64,000 nt of DNA, taken from Typhlomys cinereus. Taxonomy: Eukaryota > Chordata > Mammalia > Rodentia > Platacanthomyidae. Each line of letters opens with the position of its first letter. The stretch's first letter is position 1. The notes beneath the pieces are model-generated. The model saw nothing but the letters and a program-made list of their open reading frames with translations. It searched no databases and was not told the origin of the DNA. The stretch covers positions 1,488,001-1,552,000 of the forward strand of contig JALPQD010000393.1 of NCBI GenBank assembly GCA_023101885.1, given 5' to 3'. Of this stretch, positions 22,631 to 35,662 are shown one piece after another. The position numbers and the translations under genes were made by a program.

Positions 22631-22680
22631 TTAAAAAAATCTGATGGGATCTTTATCTAATCTCCTTTCTATTTTCTGTT

Positions 22681-23499
22681 TGTGTGCTTGGAGTGTGTCC
22701 TTACATTTGCAGAAATCATCATAGCAAGGGAAATGCTACCAGAAGTTTGAGCCCCTTTCTATAGAGTTCCTTATCTTTGAGAAATTAGTAATATTGTCTG
22801 ACTAGGGCAATTCCACACTTTGCATCCTGACTTAGAAGAATGTTTTAGAACTCATCTATATGTTTTAATATTCTTTTATAATTCTCATATTGAGTTATTA
22901 TTAATTTTAGGAATGTGAGCATGGAAATACTGGAGTCAGCTGATGATTTCCTCATGTCTCAGGATAAGAAAACTCTTCAGTGCTGACTTCCTTGGTCTAT
23001 CTCTTACATTCTGAAATAATTCCTTCATAAATTTAACCATTTCTAGTTTAATTTTGTCAAGTAACTATTCTGCAATAAACTGTCATATTTGAAAAATTTG
23101 TGAGATTTTTAATTATCAAATTTACTCTTTTAATAATACAGTCAGTGATTTTAGATGCATTTAATAGAGTCAAGTGCTACAAAACTCATTTGCCCAGAAA
23201 GAAATCTCTTGAAGTGATGTCCATTGTTATTTTAATATTTTCTCACTATAGAATCATGCATTGGCTTTCTTTGCTTCTAAATATATATTTATAATTAAAT
23301 TTTTTCACCTTTGCCCTATTATCTCAACCTATATAACCTTTTATGTTAATCTTATATATCTACTACCTATTTCACTGTTTGATGTTCTAAAATGATTTTC
23401 TAAAACATTACTTCGTAGACTTTCACTTATATGCTGAAGAGAAGACCTTGAAATTAAATACATCAATACTAATATTAAAATAGATTATACAAAACACAA
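22681..23499. other. Unassigned AT-rich sequence
   Basis: No recognisable gene or repeat; possibly further decayed L1. Confidence 0.35.
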
Positions 23500-25115
23500 G
23501 GGGAAAACTAAAGCTCCATGTGTGTGTTTGTGAACATTAACCCATTCATCTATGGTCAATTTAAGTTGGACAACAGTGCCAAGACCATTCAAAAGAAGAA
23601 ATAACCATGTTCTCGACGAATTGTTCAGATTAAGTTGAAACACATGTACAAAAGATGATTTCGATTCTTGCCTTAAAACAAATATAAAAATATCTTCCAA
23701 GTGGACCAACGATATAGATATAAAAGGAAAAATCTCAAATTTCCAAAAGAAAATAAATCAGCAATATCTTCAGGATCTTAGATTTTTAGCTGTGCAACAG
23801 TTACACTTCTCTGTTGCTGTGAGATATCTGTCACTTAAAGTCAAGTAAGTAAGGAAGAAAAGGGAAATTTATTCAGTTTAAGGTTCCAGAGGGAGGATAC
23901 AATACATTATGGCAGAAAAGGAATGGCTGGGAGGCAGAAGTAGGATGCAGACTAAATCTCATTCATACAGAGGTTGAGAACTGCAAAACTGCTAACTGCA
24001 AGAGCAGACCTTGCCTAGAAGCAGGGTCAATTAAATACCCTTAAAGTCCACTACCTGTGACTGCCTTCTTCCAATAAGGCTCCACTTAAAAGCTTCAAAC
24101 AAATGAGCCCATGGGAGAAAACTCACATTTTAAACCATGATAAGTTTTAACGATGAAATCATATACAACAAAGAATAAATTTGAAAAGTGTCTCCTGAGA
24201 CATTGTTCATAACTGATATACCAATTTACAGAGTTGGAGAATTTTATTAAATAAAATATTAATTTTATTAAATATTAAATTTGAGAATGTTAAATAAATT
24301 TTATTAAATTTATTAAATAAATATATATATATAATCAGTTTTACCTCCAGAATGTATGTTACTTCTATAACTCAAGGAGATAAACCTCTCTTCATAAAAG
24401 ACAAAAAAATTCTTTCAAAGGAATATAACAAATGACTAAAAATATATGAAAACTGAATATTATTAGATGAGAATCATACATTGAAGCAACAATGACATTT
24501 CATGCACATTCATTAACGTAATTAAATTCATTAATAAAATACATCAGTAAGAACATTGCTGATGGGGGTATAAAAATTTTGAAGTGCTATGGGAAATTTT
24601 GAGAATGCTCCAAAAACTTAGTCATAGTACTTAATATAATAAGTCTCTAAAACATAATTTTCAGATACATGACTTTAAGAATGAAAAGAGTTGCTCAAAT
24701 ATTTGTGTAATGACTTCTCATAGCATTAGTTATAAGAACCAGAAGATACATACAATTGAATATCAAAAATAGGTAACTAATCTATTATTAGATAATTGAG
24801 TGATCTAGTTTATGTACACAAAATGGATTGTGCTTATATTATGTATGCATACAACAGAAAATTACATAGTCATGAAATGAATTACTGATACATTCATATT
24901 TCTGGAAAACATTAAAAATTTAAACCTGGCCACAAATAAAACATATTCAGTGTATTTCTGATATGAAAACAACATTATCAGTACTGATAGTACACAAGGA
25001 CTTCTGCAAATGAAGCAGTAAACATACATTTAAACATAGATAACATTTTGGTAATCATGTAACACTGTGGTTATGGCCAGCATGGTAACTCCATGTTTTA
25101 CTCCATGGTAAAACG
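23500..25115 (+). mobile_element. Old L1 ORF2 region, plus strand, interrupted
   Basis: 23500-23784 carries ORF2 sequence (gtgccaagaccattcaaaag; then 'aagtggaccaacgatataga'). The ORF2 C-terminal/3' part resumes after an inserted older repeat, with 'gaacattgctgatgggggta' and 'gttataagaaccagaagata'. It is very diverged, with no open frames. Confidence 0.6.
23785..24145 (+). mobile_element. Old medium-reiterated repeat (URR1-like?) inside L1
   Basis: 'gggaaatttattcagtttaa', 'tggcagaaaaggaatggctg' and 'cttccaataaggctccactt' follow the order seen in the repeats at 4336 and 7505. Family assignment is uncertain. Confidence 0.4.
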
Positions 25116-25224
25116 TGAAACTGGGAAAGTATTCATAGAACGTGGCAACCTGAGTTTTATACCTAGAAATCCACATTAGAAGGAGGGAAGAGAGAACTGA
25201 CTCCTAAAAGTTTGTCCTTTGACT

Positions 25225-25400
25225 GTCACCTGTTAGCATGAATATGTACTATAATACATATGTATTTATATATGTATTGTATAATACATATATAATAATA
25301 AAAATATATAATACATACATATAATACATATATAAATGTGTAAATATATATGTTAAATGTATAATACATATATAAATAAATGTATATGTAAAATATAAAG
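25225..25400. repeat. AT-rich low-complexity (ATACATAT)n tract
   Basis: Reiterated tataatacatatata-type units. The open frame here is Tyr/Ile low complexity and not a gene. Confidence 0.8.
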
Positions 25401-28264
25401 TATAAAAATTTTAAGCGTGAGAAATTATATAGCACTCAATGTATGTTACTGAACCCATTGGGAATGTTTCATTGATACTGGAATGTATTTCATCTACTAC
25501 ATCTTTTTTAATGGAAATATGTCAAAGCTACCATTTGTTTTTAGGTAATGAGTAAAATTAATAATCTTAAGTAATGATTAATATATGGTCAAACTTGAAA
25601 ATTTGCAAAACTCCATAAAGAAAATAGTCAACATAAAATGTGTATGGCTAAATGAAAATTGCAAAAAGTATTACCACCTGGGTCACAAGGAAAGGCTTCC
25701 TCTGAAGATAACAGGAGCAATTTTAGTTTGCAATAAAGCCAGGATCATTTCTGTGGCAAAAGGGGGAAAATGTCACGATTATAACATCATGTTGAGTCTT
25801 CTGATTTCAACATGCAAATGCTTGTAATTATTAAAAAGACATTTTCATGATTTTTCAGAAAGCATACAAAAATTTTTAGAGGGAAAAACTATGGCACATG
25901 AATATTTACTTATATACAAACTATTTTAGTTAAAAAAATGACACAGGAAAATAGGTTGTAATTGAAAAAGTTCCACCAAAACTTCTTCAACCTAACTCAG
26001 AAACTCATAATTTAGGTTTTTTGAATTGCAGAGTTTATTAATACTGAAACAGTTTTAACTGCAGGTGCATGCATTATCACAACAAATCACAAGCATAAAG
26101 CATTGACATCTGTTCCCATGAAGAACTGTAAGTACTATACAAGTAGACTACTTCACTATTTTTGTCCAAGAAAAAATTATGAAGTCAAACGAGAAGCTGG
26201 CACAGATGTAGATATCACAGTCAATCCAGAAACAATACATGAAGAGACATAGGTTAACTCCCCAGAGAATTTAAGCAAAATAAATTATAGGCTTCTGTGG
26301 AATCCATTAGAGATATGTCAGCTGTCTACAGATGCTTTTTAAATGAAATGCTCATTCCAAATGAGGGGTTTGTGTGAAACCAAAAAGATATGAAGCAATA
26401 CCAGTGTGTCCTGGAATTTCAGGCACTTGCTTTTATCACAAGTGGATCACTTCATTTCCTGGAACATCAGTAGTTGTGTCAAAAATATTATTTAAAGTCA
26501 TATAAAGGAAATAACAATATAACATACTAGTACTTATTGAATGACAAACCACATGGCATCTGTATTTTTTAAGTCATAATTCCCAGGAAGATCAGCAGAA
26601 TAAATAACATCAGTATTTCAGTACATTATGTCTAAGAAATCCCATGGAAATAGTATTCTTAGTTGTCACGATGATTATGATATTCTAAAATGGCAGAGAA
26701 ATATGTCTGGTAATTTTCTATTGTAAAAACAATTTATGTAACATTCTTGATACTTTGTCATTGCAAACTGATCTTGTCATGAAACATAAAAAAGAGTTCA
26801 CAAGTTGTTGATGACACTAGGTTTCTAAATACCAGGCAGATTAATGAAGGTAGATTGCTCTAAAATCACACTTTTATTCATTTAATACCTGCCTACCTTG
26901 AATTCTTGTATGATGACTCTGAGAATATCAGAACTGTATGTCACAGTATTTGTTTTTTTACTTTAACATAGTAACGAGCATGGCAAGAAGGTGCCAAGGC
27001 ATATCCCATGTCAATCTGTATAATTATTGGTCTATCATGCTGTGACTTAATGTAAGAATTTGATCATTTATTATAATTATTGCATATTTCCTTTCTCTAA
27101 CATCTCTATGTAAATGTTACACAGCCTTAAATTCAGAAATATTCACTTACATTCTAAGCTTATTGACCTTGTCTTGTCCTAACCAATTAGCTATTTTATC
27201 TGTCTAAATAAATAGAGTATTGAAGCCCAATATATAAATGTATTATTAAGGTTTAACATGAAAGAGAACTAAGATTTATAAGCCTTTAAGTTAAAAATCT
27301 CTCAGTTATGTTCCTTTCAAAAAGGAAAATATATTTTTATAATATCTTTAAAACTACTTTTGTAAGAGAATCATTAGAATTGCTAATGGACTTGTCATTG
27401 CTCACAAATAGTTCTTAACAAAAATCAAAAAACACAGGATGATTAATTATCTTCCTTTATCATCTCAGGCTTTTCTCAAGACTCAGAATTACAGATTTGA
27501 ATTACTAGAAAAAATTACTTAAAAATTTTTATTTTCTTCAAAAGTTGATATTCTCTTCAAACTCCTTCAAATAAAGGTAGTAAGACGGGAGCAATGCTAA
27601 CACACAGAAATTATTAAAAATTATATGAATTTTCTGAAGAAAGTAACCTTAAGACACAATAATACAGAGATTAGTAGGTTGCATCTTTTTTTCTGCAAGA
27701 AATACTATTACACCTGGTCTTGTGAAATCTGTGAAAGTTCAATGTTGAGCTCATTGAATACAAGTCCAGCATTCATGCATCACTAACCATTCATGTTCAA
27801 TATGCTAAGCATAATTAAGAAGCACATGATAAATGGGGGTATTGGAAATCAGTTACTGAGCCAAGAGACAAAAAATTTCCAAAGGTCTTCTGGTTGCAAA
27901 TCTAAGTTGCCAAAATGTGCTCTTTGCATGCCACAGGAAGGGGAGGGGAAGTTTCGGGACCTAGAAGTTGTAGGAGTTGGTCTATGAAAGATTTCCTCAT
28001 GCAATAGTTTTGCTTCTGATAATTTGATTGTATTTTGTAGAATGACAGCTCTGTAAGGCAGAGAGAAGTTCTCAGGACATGGTCCCTTTAAGCCTCATGG
28101 GTTACTGAATGGCCTTGAAATGCCACTGGAAGATCTGCAGTAATAATCAAACTAAAAGGATTGTTTTTTACTTCATAGAAAGGATCTACTTCATTTTCAT
28201 TTCATTTTCTAAATGAATATCCGTAGGGCTTTGAAAAATTCAAGTCTTCTAAAGGATTAGGTAT

Positions 28265-28303
28265 ATGCGTCTGTGTGTGTGTTTGTGCGTGTGTGTGTGT
28301 TTC
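28265..28303. repeat. (GT)n simple repeat
   Basis: Imperfect GT dinucleotide tract. Confidence 0.85.
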
Positions 28304-30015
28304 TTTATTGAACTGATTTTTAAAAGGTTGTTTGATTTCTAAGCCACTGTTTCTGTATGGTTGTTTTTAAGTGCAGTGATTTATCGGCTGCCATGTGCTC
28401 CTCGGATAAATTTTAAAACTGTTCCCCATATGAGGCAGAGCCTTATTTTTTAACAGAAATAATTGAAAAGGCACCAGAAGCTCCTTGAGAGCTCTGACTG
28501 TGTCATTGCAAGAACAGCATTTCCTGAATCAAGTCAATAAGAAAGCAGCGTGAGAAATGGGTTCTGAGTAATATAATTTTGTACAGGAACAAGATGGTAA
28601 CAAGTAATATTTGGAAAATACTCTGTGATCTTCAGCCAAAAGGAAAGCCATAAAACGTTTCAAACCAAGCCCTGCTGTTTTCTAACACCTTTAAAGTCCC
28701 TTCTAGTAGTAGGTGATTTCAGTTTCTAGGCAAAAAAAGCTACTTCTTATATATCTTATATGACTATATATCCCCATTTTATTACACAATTAACAGTATC
28801 TATCTTCACCAATTCACACTCATCCCATGGTGTCCCATAGGGCAATGATAAACACCACAGAGTTTAGACTAGGTAAGCAAGCAGAAGTATTGCAATTACT
28901 TGGACACCTGTGGGTATATTTTTGGTGACTTGCTCATTTCAACTTCTCAAGACAGGAGGTATATAGGAGAGCATTACAGTACAGATATGATAAGGAGAAG
29001 GAGTTTATCTGAATGAAAATTTAATGTTTTATGACAAATACAACAAGTGAGATGGTACTGCATATTTAATTATTTGTATGTGGGAAAAAAATGTACTCTA
29101 GAGACAATGGGTAATGAGGGCATGCCTTAACCATGAGAAACTTAATTCTAAAACCTCAGCTGGAACAGTATTTTTAATGGTGCATGATAATAGGCAAGTC
29201 TTGGCATAGTAAACCTTGTGCTTTGTATCTCAGTGCACTTACATTTTCTTCCATCTTTCATTTGAGCATGTTTCATTGTCAAGTCTTATCATTGGCAGAG
29301 AGGATTGTACAATGAAAGTGCTGCCAACCAGAGTAAGAATAGGATCTTTTTCTCTTCCTTAGGGTGAACTGTGACTTCAAAATGCCACAGCAGAAAAATT
29401 TTTAAATCTTATCCTAGAGCCTAGAGCTAAGAAGATTGCTTTGGAACATTTTTAAAACCTATTTATTAATGCTAGAGTTTATTAAGAAAGTCTTGGCTAC
29501 TTTCAGTTACATTCTGCTGAAAATTCAAAGGAGTTGGCTGCCCATATTTTACAGGCTGTTTCTCTACAAGAAACTGCCAAATGATAAGGTTTTTTTCTCC
29601 TTGATAACCTGTTTGCCTGAAAACATCAACAAAATAATTTGCCAAAGATTAGCAGCACATTCATAGACACTCAGACCCTAAAAACAAACTTCCCTTACAT
29701 TTCACAATGTTAATCTAATAAATTATATTATTTTGTCCTGATGCATAAAATTATGCAAACATCTATCTTATTTTTAAAACAAATTGTGTTTGAATTTTGA
29801 TACATAATTTCTGTTAGTTTATTTCTTTATAACATTCTTACAGATAGATTATCTTTGTGATTACTCATATATGTTTAAATATGAACAAGAAAGGAAAGGA
29901 ACAACAGAGGGCACATTGCAAAATTCCAGAATGACATTTTGGACTTGTAATTAGAAAGTTGAATTAGTTCCTAACAATCACAATGATAAATTATGCTTTT
30001 ACTACAGAGGTTTAG

Positions 30016-30098
30016 GTTAAGTAAACAAAATTCTGTTTACTCAATTTATTACAAGTTGTTTTCTTTCTCATAAGTTTTACATGACAGTATCAGAAGGA
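30016..30098 (+). repeat. 83-bp direct repeat, copy 1
   Basis: gttaagtaaacaaaattctg and the following bases recur at 31323-31405 with three visible mismatches. The sequence resembles no transposon end that I recognise. Confidence 0.9.
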
Positions 30099-30318
30099 AA
30101 ATTAAATCATTTCCCACACCCAAATGTAACAAAACTGGAATCATATCTTGTCATCACTTTTCTAGGATTCTTATTCAGATTCAAAATGTGCATAATTTAT
30201 TTAGCAAGTTGTAAGTTAAATGCATTTATTTTTGGTGGCAATCTTGTATTTGGATACATAATTAAAAATTGCCTAACCTAGTAAAATCTTGTTTGAACCG
30301 TTGTTAGAATCTGTCCTT

Positions 30319-30531
30319 CCACGCCGGGAGGATGCGGGGGCGGCCTGCGTTTCTGGTCCTGGTAGGGCAGAGCCTGTGAATCCTGGGCAGAGTAAACAAG
30401 GAGGAGGTGGAGATAGTCCATGGTGGTTTGCGAATTTGTCCGTGTTTCTACATACACACACATACACACACGTGCACACACGCATACACGCACAATTGAA
30501 TAATAATAAATAATAAATAGTTTTTTAAAAA
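30319..30531 (+). mobile_element. Young DIP/ID-like SINE, 5'-truncated, with target-site duplication
   Basis: It begins in the body (gcgggggcggcctgcgtttc), runs through the CA-rich tract and ends cacaattgaataataataa with an A-rich tail. The 13-bp duplication agaatctgtcctt lies at 30306-30318 and 30532-30544. Confidence 0.92.
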
Positions 30532-30544
30532 AGAATCTGTCCTT

Positions 30545-31322
30545 TCATTCTTAATGTTTCCAATAAGGCAATATCACTAAAAATAAATAATAATCACGAA
30601 ATAACATATTTTCATAATGTAACATTTTGTGATCAAACTATTAGAAGCACATAGTGATAGAAGATAACTGAATGTATATTAATGTACAATTTTATGCATG
30701 ACAAAAATAAGATAATAAATAAAATCTTTAGTTTTTCATAAGGCCACTTAAGCACTAATTATGAGAGGGAAAACACAAATGCATATTTTGATCGCAACAT
30801 TTCACTATGCAATAAAGTTTGATGAGGGTCAGATATATTAAGATAAAAGAGGTGCATTCTTCCCTCCAGAAACTTATAACTCATTGTAAAACATCAAATC
30901 TATTGTTACAGAATCATGATCAGTGGATAAGAACATGTAGTAGGAAGAGTTAATCAACCTGAGCTGGTTTGAAAGGATTATTGAAAACGCTAAGCCCTAA
31001 CTGAGTGTCAAAGGCCACATAAATGTTTTCTGAGGAATGTCTTTATAAGAAATTAGAATTGGGTCATTCTTTCTAAGTAGAAAGAGTGTTCATGAAGGGG
31101 AATGCAAATAGTTTGAAAAAGTCAGAGTCCATGAAAAGCAAAGCGCCCATACATTACATTGCAGACTGTAGAGCTGAGGCAAAGAAGAAGTTTAAATGAT
31201 TCAGGTTTTGTCTAATTTTTCAAGCAATTTTGAAATATTGGAATCATGGAATAAATATCTTTTAAATAGAATTCTGCAATATTGTGACTAAATCTGGAGA
31301 CAAGATGGCCAGTTACTTATCT
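30545..31322. other. Unassigned AT-rich sequence
   Basis: No gene or repeat was recognised. Confidence 0.4.
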
Positions 31323-31405
31323 GTTAAGTAAACAAAATTCTGTTTACTCAATTTATTACAAGTTGTCTTCTTTCTCATAAGTTTTTCATGACAGTATCAA
31401 AAGGA
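31323..31405 (+). repeat. 83-bp direct repeat, copy 2
   Basis: Partner of 30016-30098, 1307 bp downstream. The homology stops abruptly on both sides. Confidence 0.9.
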
Positions 31406-31459
31406 TACTCTTACTGCTAGTAAGAGATAAAGAGGAGTAGGAATGAACAAGAAAATTAT

Positions 31460-31905
31460 TTGACTGAGATTCATGAGTGTCCATGTGCATTACAGAACCA
31501 TTCATAATAGCCAAGTTATAGGTACCATCAATGGTTAAATGATAAAAAAGAAAGATATGCTATTTGTATATAATTTCAATGGATTACTATGTAACAAAAT
31601 GAAGTACTGTCCACACATTGTGCACAAAATCAGATTGTTTGAAAAAATGAGCTCAAATTGAGGATATGATTTTAAGAGAAGTAAACCAGACACAAAGACA
31701 AGTATTAATTTTTTTTTACCAACTGTACAAAGATAAAGGTCTTTTATAAAAACACAGGGAAGAGGAATAAGAAATGTTTTCAAAAAAGAAGGGCACAAAG
31801 AAGAGAGAGAAGCAGGAAGAAAAAAGAGGGTAATAGAAGTAAATAAGATCAAAATGTATACAAAATGTAATCTATAATTTCTAAATACTAATAGCATCAA
31901 GAAAA
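31460..31905 (+). mobile_element. Old L1 ORF2 end and 3'UTR, plus strand
   Basis: 'cagaaccattcataatagcc', 'ttcaatggattactatgtaa' and 'gaggatatgattttaagaga' follow the ORF2 C-terminal order. A purine-rich 3'UTR stretch (31790-31830) follows. Diverged and 5'-truncated. Confidence 0.6.
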
Positions 31906-33501
31906 GAAAATGATTAAATAGGTATCAACAGTATGATTTGGGTAAAGATTTTGGATAGGGAAAATATCTGTAAATGTTAGTTCTTTTGAATACTCCGAGA
32001 AAATGCTTTTCACTAGTGTTATAGGATCATGATTATTCTTCTGACTGTATTAGTTATGCTGTGTAGAATATGACCACAGTAGGAAGGAGGGTTCACAAGG
32101 CCTTCACTGTCTGCTAACTTTGAGCTTGTTGTCTTCGTCTCCTGAACTTAATAGTGCAGTATAAGTACAATGATTAGTGCACAGCCACTGTTGACTGTGG
32201 AGTTGTACAACAAAATTAGAAGAGTTAGACACAATCCAAAGTTTCTATCTGCAGGAAATAGTGAAGATGCATCACAAAACATAATACTCCAAGTTGTCCT
32301 CTTGATGTGCTGTTTATCAACAAAGTTCTCTTTTCCTTTGTTTTTATTCCAAGGAAGTGCTACCATTGTAACAACTATTTGGTTTTCCTCCTGGTAGTTT
32401 GTATGCTGGGGATGCAAGATTCTTTTCCTTGACTACCACCTGAACCTCTTCCTACATATAAGAAACACTCTACCTTTGAATCCTACTAAGCAGAATAACC
32501 TAGAACCTCTATCTGTTGGTTGCCAGTGAAAACACTGACTGAAGCACATGAAGTTCTGGGAGTTATATGAGAGTCACTATAGAATAAGAAAAGATGAGGG
32601 GAACTTCTGAAAGAAATAAGCCCGATTTGAAACAGCTAAAACATTCCAATATATTCAGGCTGGAGAAACCCTTGAATCTCAGATTGAAAGACAGAAGTGT
32701 AAGATGTTCAGAGTCAAATATGCAAAAGATGCAGTGCAGCAATATATATAAATGTCTCTATACACATTCTTCTCCAGTATAAGTCACCTTCTAGGATTTG
32801 AGCATCCTTCTTCAGGTAAGTTTCACTAAAACCTTGGGAGATGCACAATGCCATTCCTTACTTTAAAGTATAAAAATTCTGGTCAATATTTGGACAATCA
32901 TTCTGCCAATTATTTTTTTTTATTTTTCTGTTTCCAAGAGAGGACATTGAGACCTTAATAGTAAATACATTGTTATCCATCCCAATATTATTTTCTTTTC
33001 TTTTGCCTATGTATTGGTGCATATGTATGTGTGGAGGGATATATATAAGGTCATATGAATATATGTGCTGGTGGAAGCCCAAGGGTAACATCAGGAAATA
33101 TTCAATTGTGCTTAGTTTTGTTTTTCTCTCAAGTTTTATTTTGGTATGAGTTTTCCTTAACACATCTATGCTAACTTTTGCCTCTTCCATTGTCTTTTCA
33201 CTTCATTAAGTTATTTATTATGTTCCTGTTCATACTTGTTCATATGTTCATTCCCTCTTAAAATTATTCTCTTTGCTTTTGTAGAAACAAAAGCTTTTTT
33301 AACTACTGAGTCATGTTCCCAGACAGACCCAATAGTCTCAACAATAATAACTGTATTTATGGATTCTTGGGAATCATTTTGAACAATTAACTTTTTGTTT
33401 GGTTGTTTCCTCTCAAATTTCTATGATCATATTAATAACATACTTTGGAATTCATAATATTAACTATGTTTTACTGACTGGCATCCAAGAAGTTATTTTA
33501 C
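31906..33501. other. Unassigned AT-rich sequence
   Basis: No gene recognised. 32995-33200 faintly resembles a minus-strand B4-like SINE (gcatatgtatgtgtggaggg), too weak to annotate separately. Confidence 0.35.
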
Positions 33502-33780
33502 AGGCTGGAGAGATTGTTTTAGCGGTTAAGACTGCCTCCATCAGAATGTCCTAAGTTTGGATTGCAAGTTGCACATAAAAACACAAGTTGGAAGCAGTAG
33601 TGGTCTGAATTTCCAGCCATGGTAGGCAGAGCCTGTCTGGCAAATCCCAAAGCGAACCAAAAGGAGTAGAAGCAATTCAGGATGATTCCCTAAGTCATCC
33701 TGGTCCTCATAGAGACACACAGTACCGTCTGATACTCTTTCTCTCTCTCTTTCTCAAACACACAAGCAAAATGAATTTTA
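33502..33780 (+). mobile_element. Old tRNA-headed SINE, plus strand
   Basis: The head 'ggctggagagattgttttag' with 'cggttaagactgcc' is followed by a degenerate version of the body ('gtaggcagagcctgtctggc'), a CT-rich tract and an A-rich end. The L1 at 33796 inserted next to its tail. Confidence 0.7.
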
Positions 33781-33795
33781 AAAGACATTATTTGA

Positions 33796-34554
33796 GGAGT
33801 GAGTGAGAGAGAACTCCAACACGGAGCCCCCCACCCGCCCAGCGAGTACCCAGGCCGACTCCGGCTTGGCCTGGGCCCCGCCCCGGACGACCCCAGTCCC
33901 TCACATCCTCCCGCCCCCGCACGCCTCCACTGCACCCCCCCAGGTCCCAGATGAAGAATTCTGCCATTAACATCAGACCCTCTGCCTCTCCGGCCCACCG
34001 GGGACCTACACATGTGGTCCACGAAAGACACTAACTACTACTCAGAATTCAATAGAGTCCATAGGAAACTCAAGCAAAACTCTAAGGAACAAAGGGAACA
34101 CAGGCCACACAGCTGGACTGCACTACAATCATTATATCACATGGGCGAGATTATTCACATCCAGCCCAAAGATAAGTAAACCTCTTTTTTTTTTCTTTTT
34201 TTCCTTTCACCTTACTGATCCTTTCTAGTATCAATTGCTGTAGATCAAATTCCTCATGCAGCCACCCCAAAAACATACAACTCCACGGAGTACACCACTC
34301 ACCCTCACATATCACCAAGATACTAAATCGTAAAAGTGCACTACCATACTAATATTCACCCCCTGGTTACTTAAACCTGACTTAACTGATGTAGTAACAG
34401 CCTAATAGCATAATCGAGGATATAACAATAACAATACACAAACATACCCAATCCAAGGCAAGCACTAGTAATAACTGGCAAGTGTAACAATACCAACTAC
34501 ATCAGTTCAGTGAAAAACACACAGAAACTGAATAGTCCTACAAAACAAAACAAC
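33796..34554 (+). promoter_or_regulatory. L1 5'UTR, different type from the 20-kb element
   Basis: It starts ggagtgagtgagagagaact, with a CpG-rich first part (33830-34010) and an AT-rich second part. I see no tandem monomers, and it does not align with the 249-bp monomers at 19.75-20.09 kb. About 500 bp of non-GC sequence precede ORF1, versus 65 bp in the other element. Presumed pol II promoter by family analogy. Confidence 0.65.
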
Positions 34555-35605
34555 AATGCCCAAGTCAAAGTGCAGATCCACAAGAAACAAAACCCAAGAA
34601 GACCATCTCCCACTGAAAGAATCAATCCCATAATGATGGATTCTGACCAGAACAAATTCATAGAAAATAGCCATGAAAGCCAAGACCCAGCATAACGACT
34701 TCAGAGTATGATCATTACCATGATTAATACTATGAAAGAGGAAATCCGAAAAGAGTTAAACAACCGTATCAACCACTTTGAATAGGAAAACAACAGGCAC
34801 TTGGAGGAGTTCAGAAAAACAGTTCAAGAAACAAAAATAGGCATAGAGCAGTTAAAACAGTCCCAGAGAGAGTTTAAAATTGAATTAAAAGACAACTTAT
34901 CTTCAACCCAAAACTCAACAGAGAGTCTTATCAGCAGAACAAATGAGGCAGAAAATAGAATTTCAGATCTTGAAGACAAAGTGAGAGAATTAACCAGCTC
35001 AATGGAAGAGATTGTTAAGGCCAAAAAGATATTGGAGAGGAACATTCAAGATATACGGGACACCCTGAAGAAGCCTACATGCACATTCATGGAATACGAG
35101 AACAAGAATCCCAAAATATCACACCTGAAGGAAATATTTCAATTCATCATAAATGAAAACTTCCCACAACTAAAGAATGAGAGGCCTATAGAAATACAAG
35201 AGATATTTTGCACACCAAAATAGAAAATCGTCACGGAAAATAATAGTCAAAACACTCCACATTCAAGACAAAGAAAAGGTGCTGAGAGCTTCAAGAGAAA
35301 AAAAGCAAGTCAGCTTTAAAGGTAAACCTATTAGAATAGCAAATGACTACTCAATGGAAACAGTAAAAGCAAGAAGAGCTTGGAGAGACATACTTCAAGT
35401 ATTAAATGAGCAAAAATGCCAACCCAGACTGATATACCCAGCAAAACTATCTGTCATGATTAAGGGAGAAAGAAAAGTTTTCCAGCACAAAGACAACTTG
35501 AAGGGATACATGTCTACCAAACCAGACATTCAAAAAATGCTAGAAATGATACTCAAGCTTGAAGAAAAGAACAAGCCTATCCAGGAGGACAGAAGGGAAG
35601 TATAA
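34555..35605 (+). pseudogene. L1 ORF1, broken
   Basis: The ATG at 34555 starts MPKSKCRSTRN. The coiled-coil region (34801-35000) is rich in Glu, Lys and Gln, with NSTESLISRTNEAENRISDL. The C-terminal RNA-binding region, with QPRLIYPAKLSVMIKGERK and the DNLKGYMSTK block, ends at the stop near 35605. In-frame stops occur near 34694, 34782 and 35221. Its role would be L1 RNA binding and chaperoning. It is non-functional as it stands. Confidence 0.9.
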
Positions 35606-35662
35606 TACCACCAAAACATGAATATCAAACAACATGCTTACAAAATCCACTAAACATAAAAA

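Larger units (their letters stand above)
21280..22680 (-). mobile_element. Old L1, minus strand, with two nested SINEs
   Basis: The 3'UTR-like part (21280-21596) is followed by ORF2 C-terminal sequence at 21870-22358 and 22631-22680, e.g. 'atggcataactggatcacat', 'cagcaccattaatactccct' and 'tttgtatttctttgatggct', which parallel 15060-15290. SINEs at 21597-21868 (minus) and 22359-22630 (plus) interrupt it, so it predates both. It is highly degenerate. Confidence 0.7.
25401..30305. other. Long unique AT-rich stretch without recognised repeats or genes
   Basis: Only short, family-less open frames occur here. A (GT)n tract lies at 28269-28302. No SINE, L1 or LTR signature was recognised in about 4.9 kb, which is unusual for this window. 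It could be old, unrecognisable repeat or unique intergenic/intronic DNA. Confidence 0.5.

Noticed and set aside
31535..31900. 121-codon minus-strand open frame
   Set aside because: Antisense shadow of an old L1 3' end rich in A and G; no family resemblance.
33690..34031. Minus-strand 113-codon Gly/Arg-rich frame
   Set aside because: Antisense to the CpG-rich L1 5'UTR.
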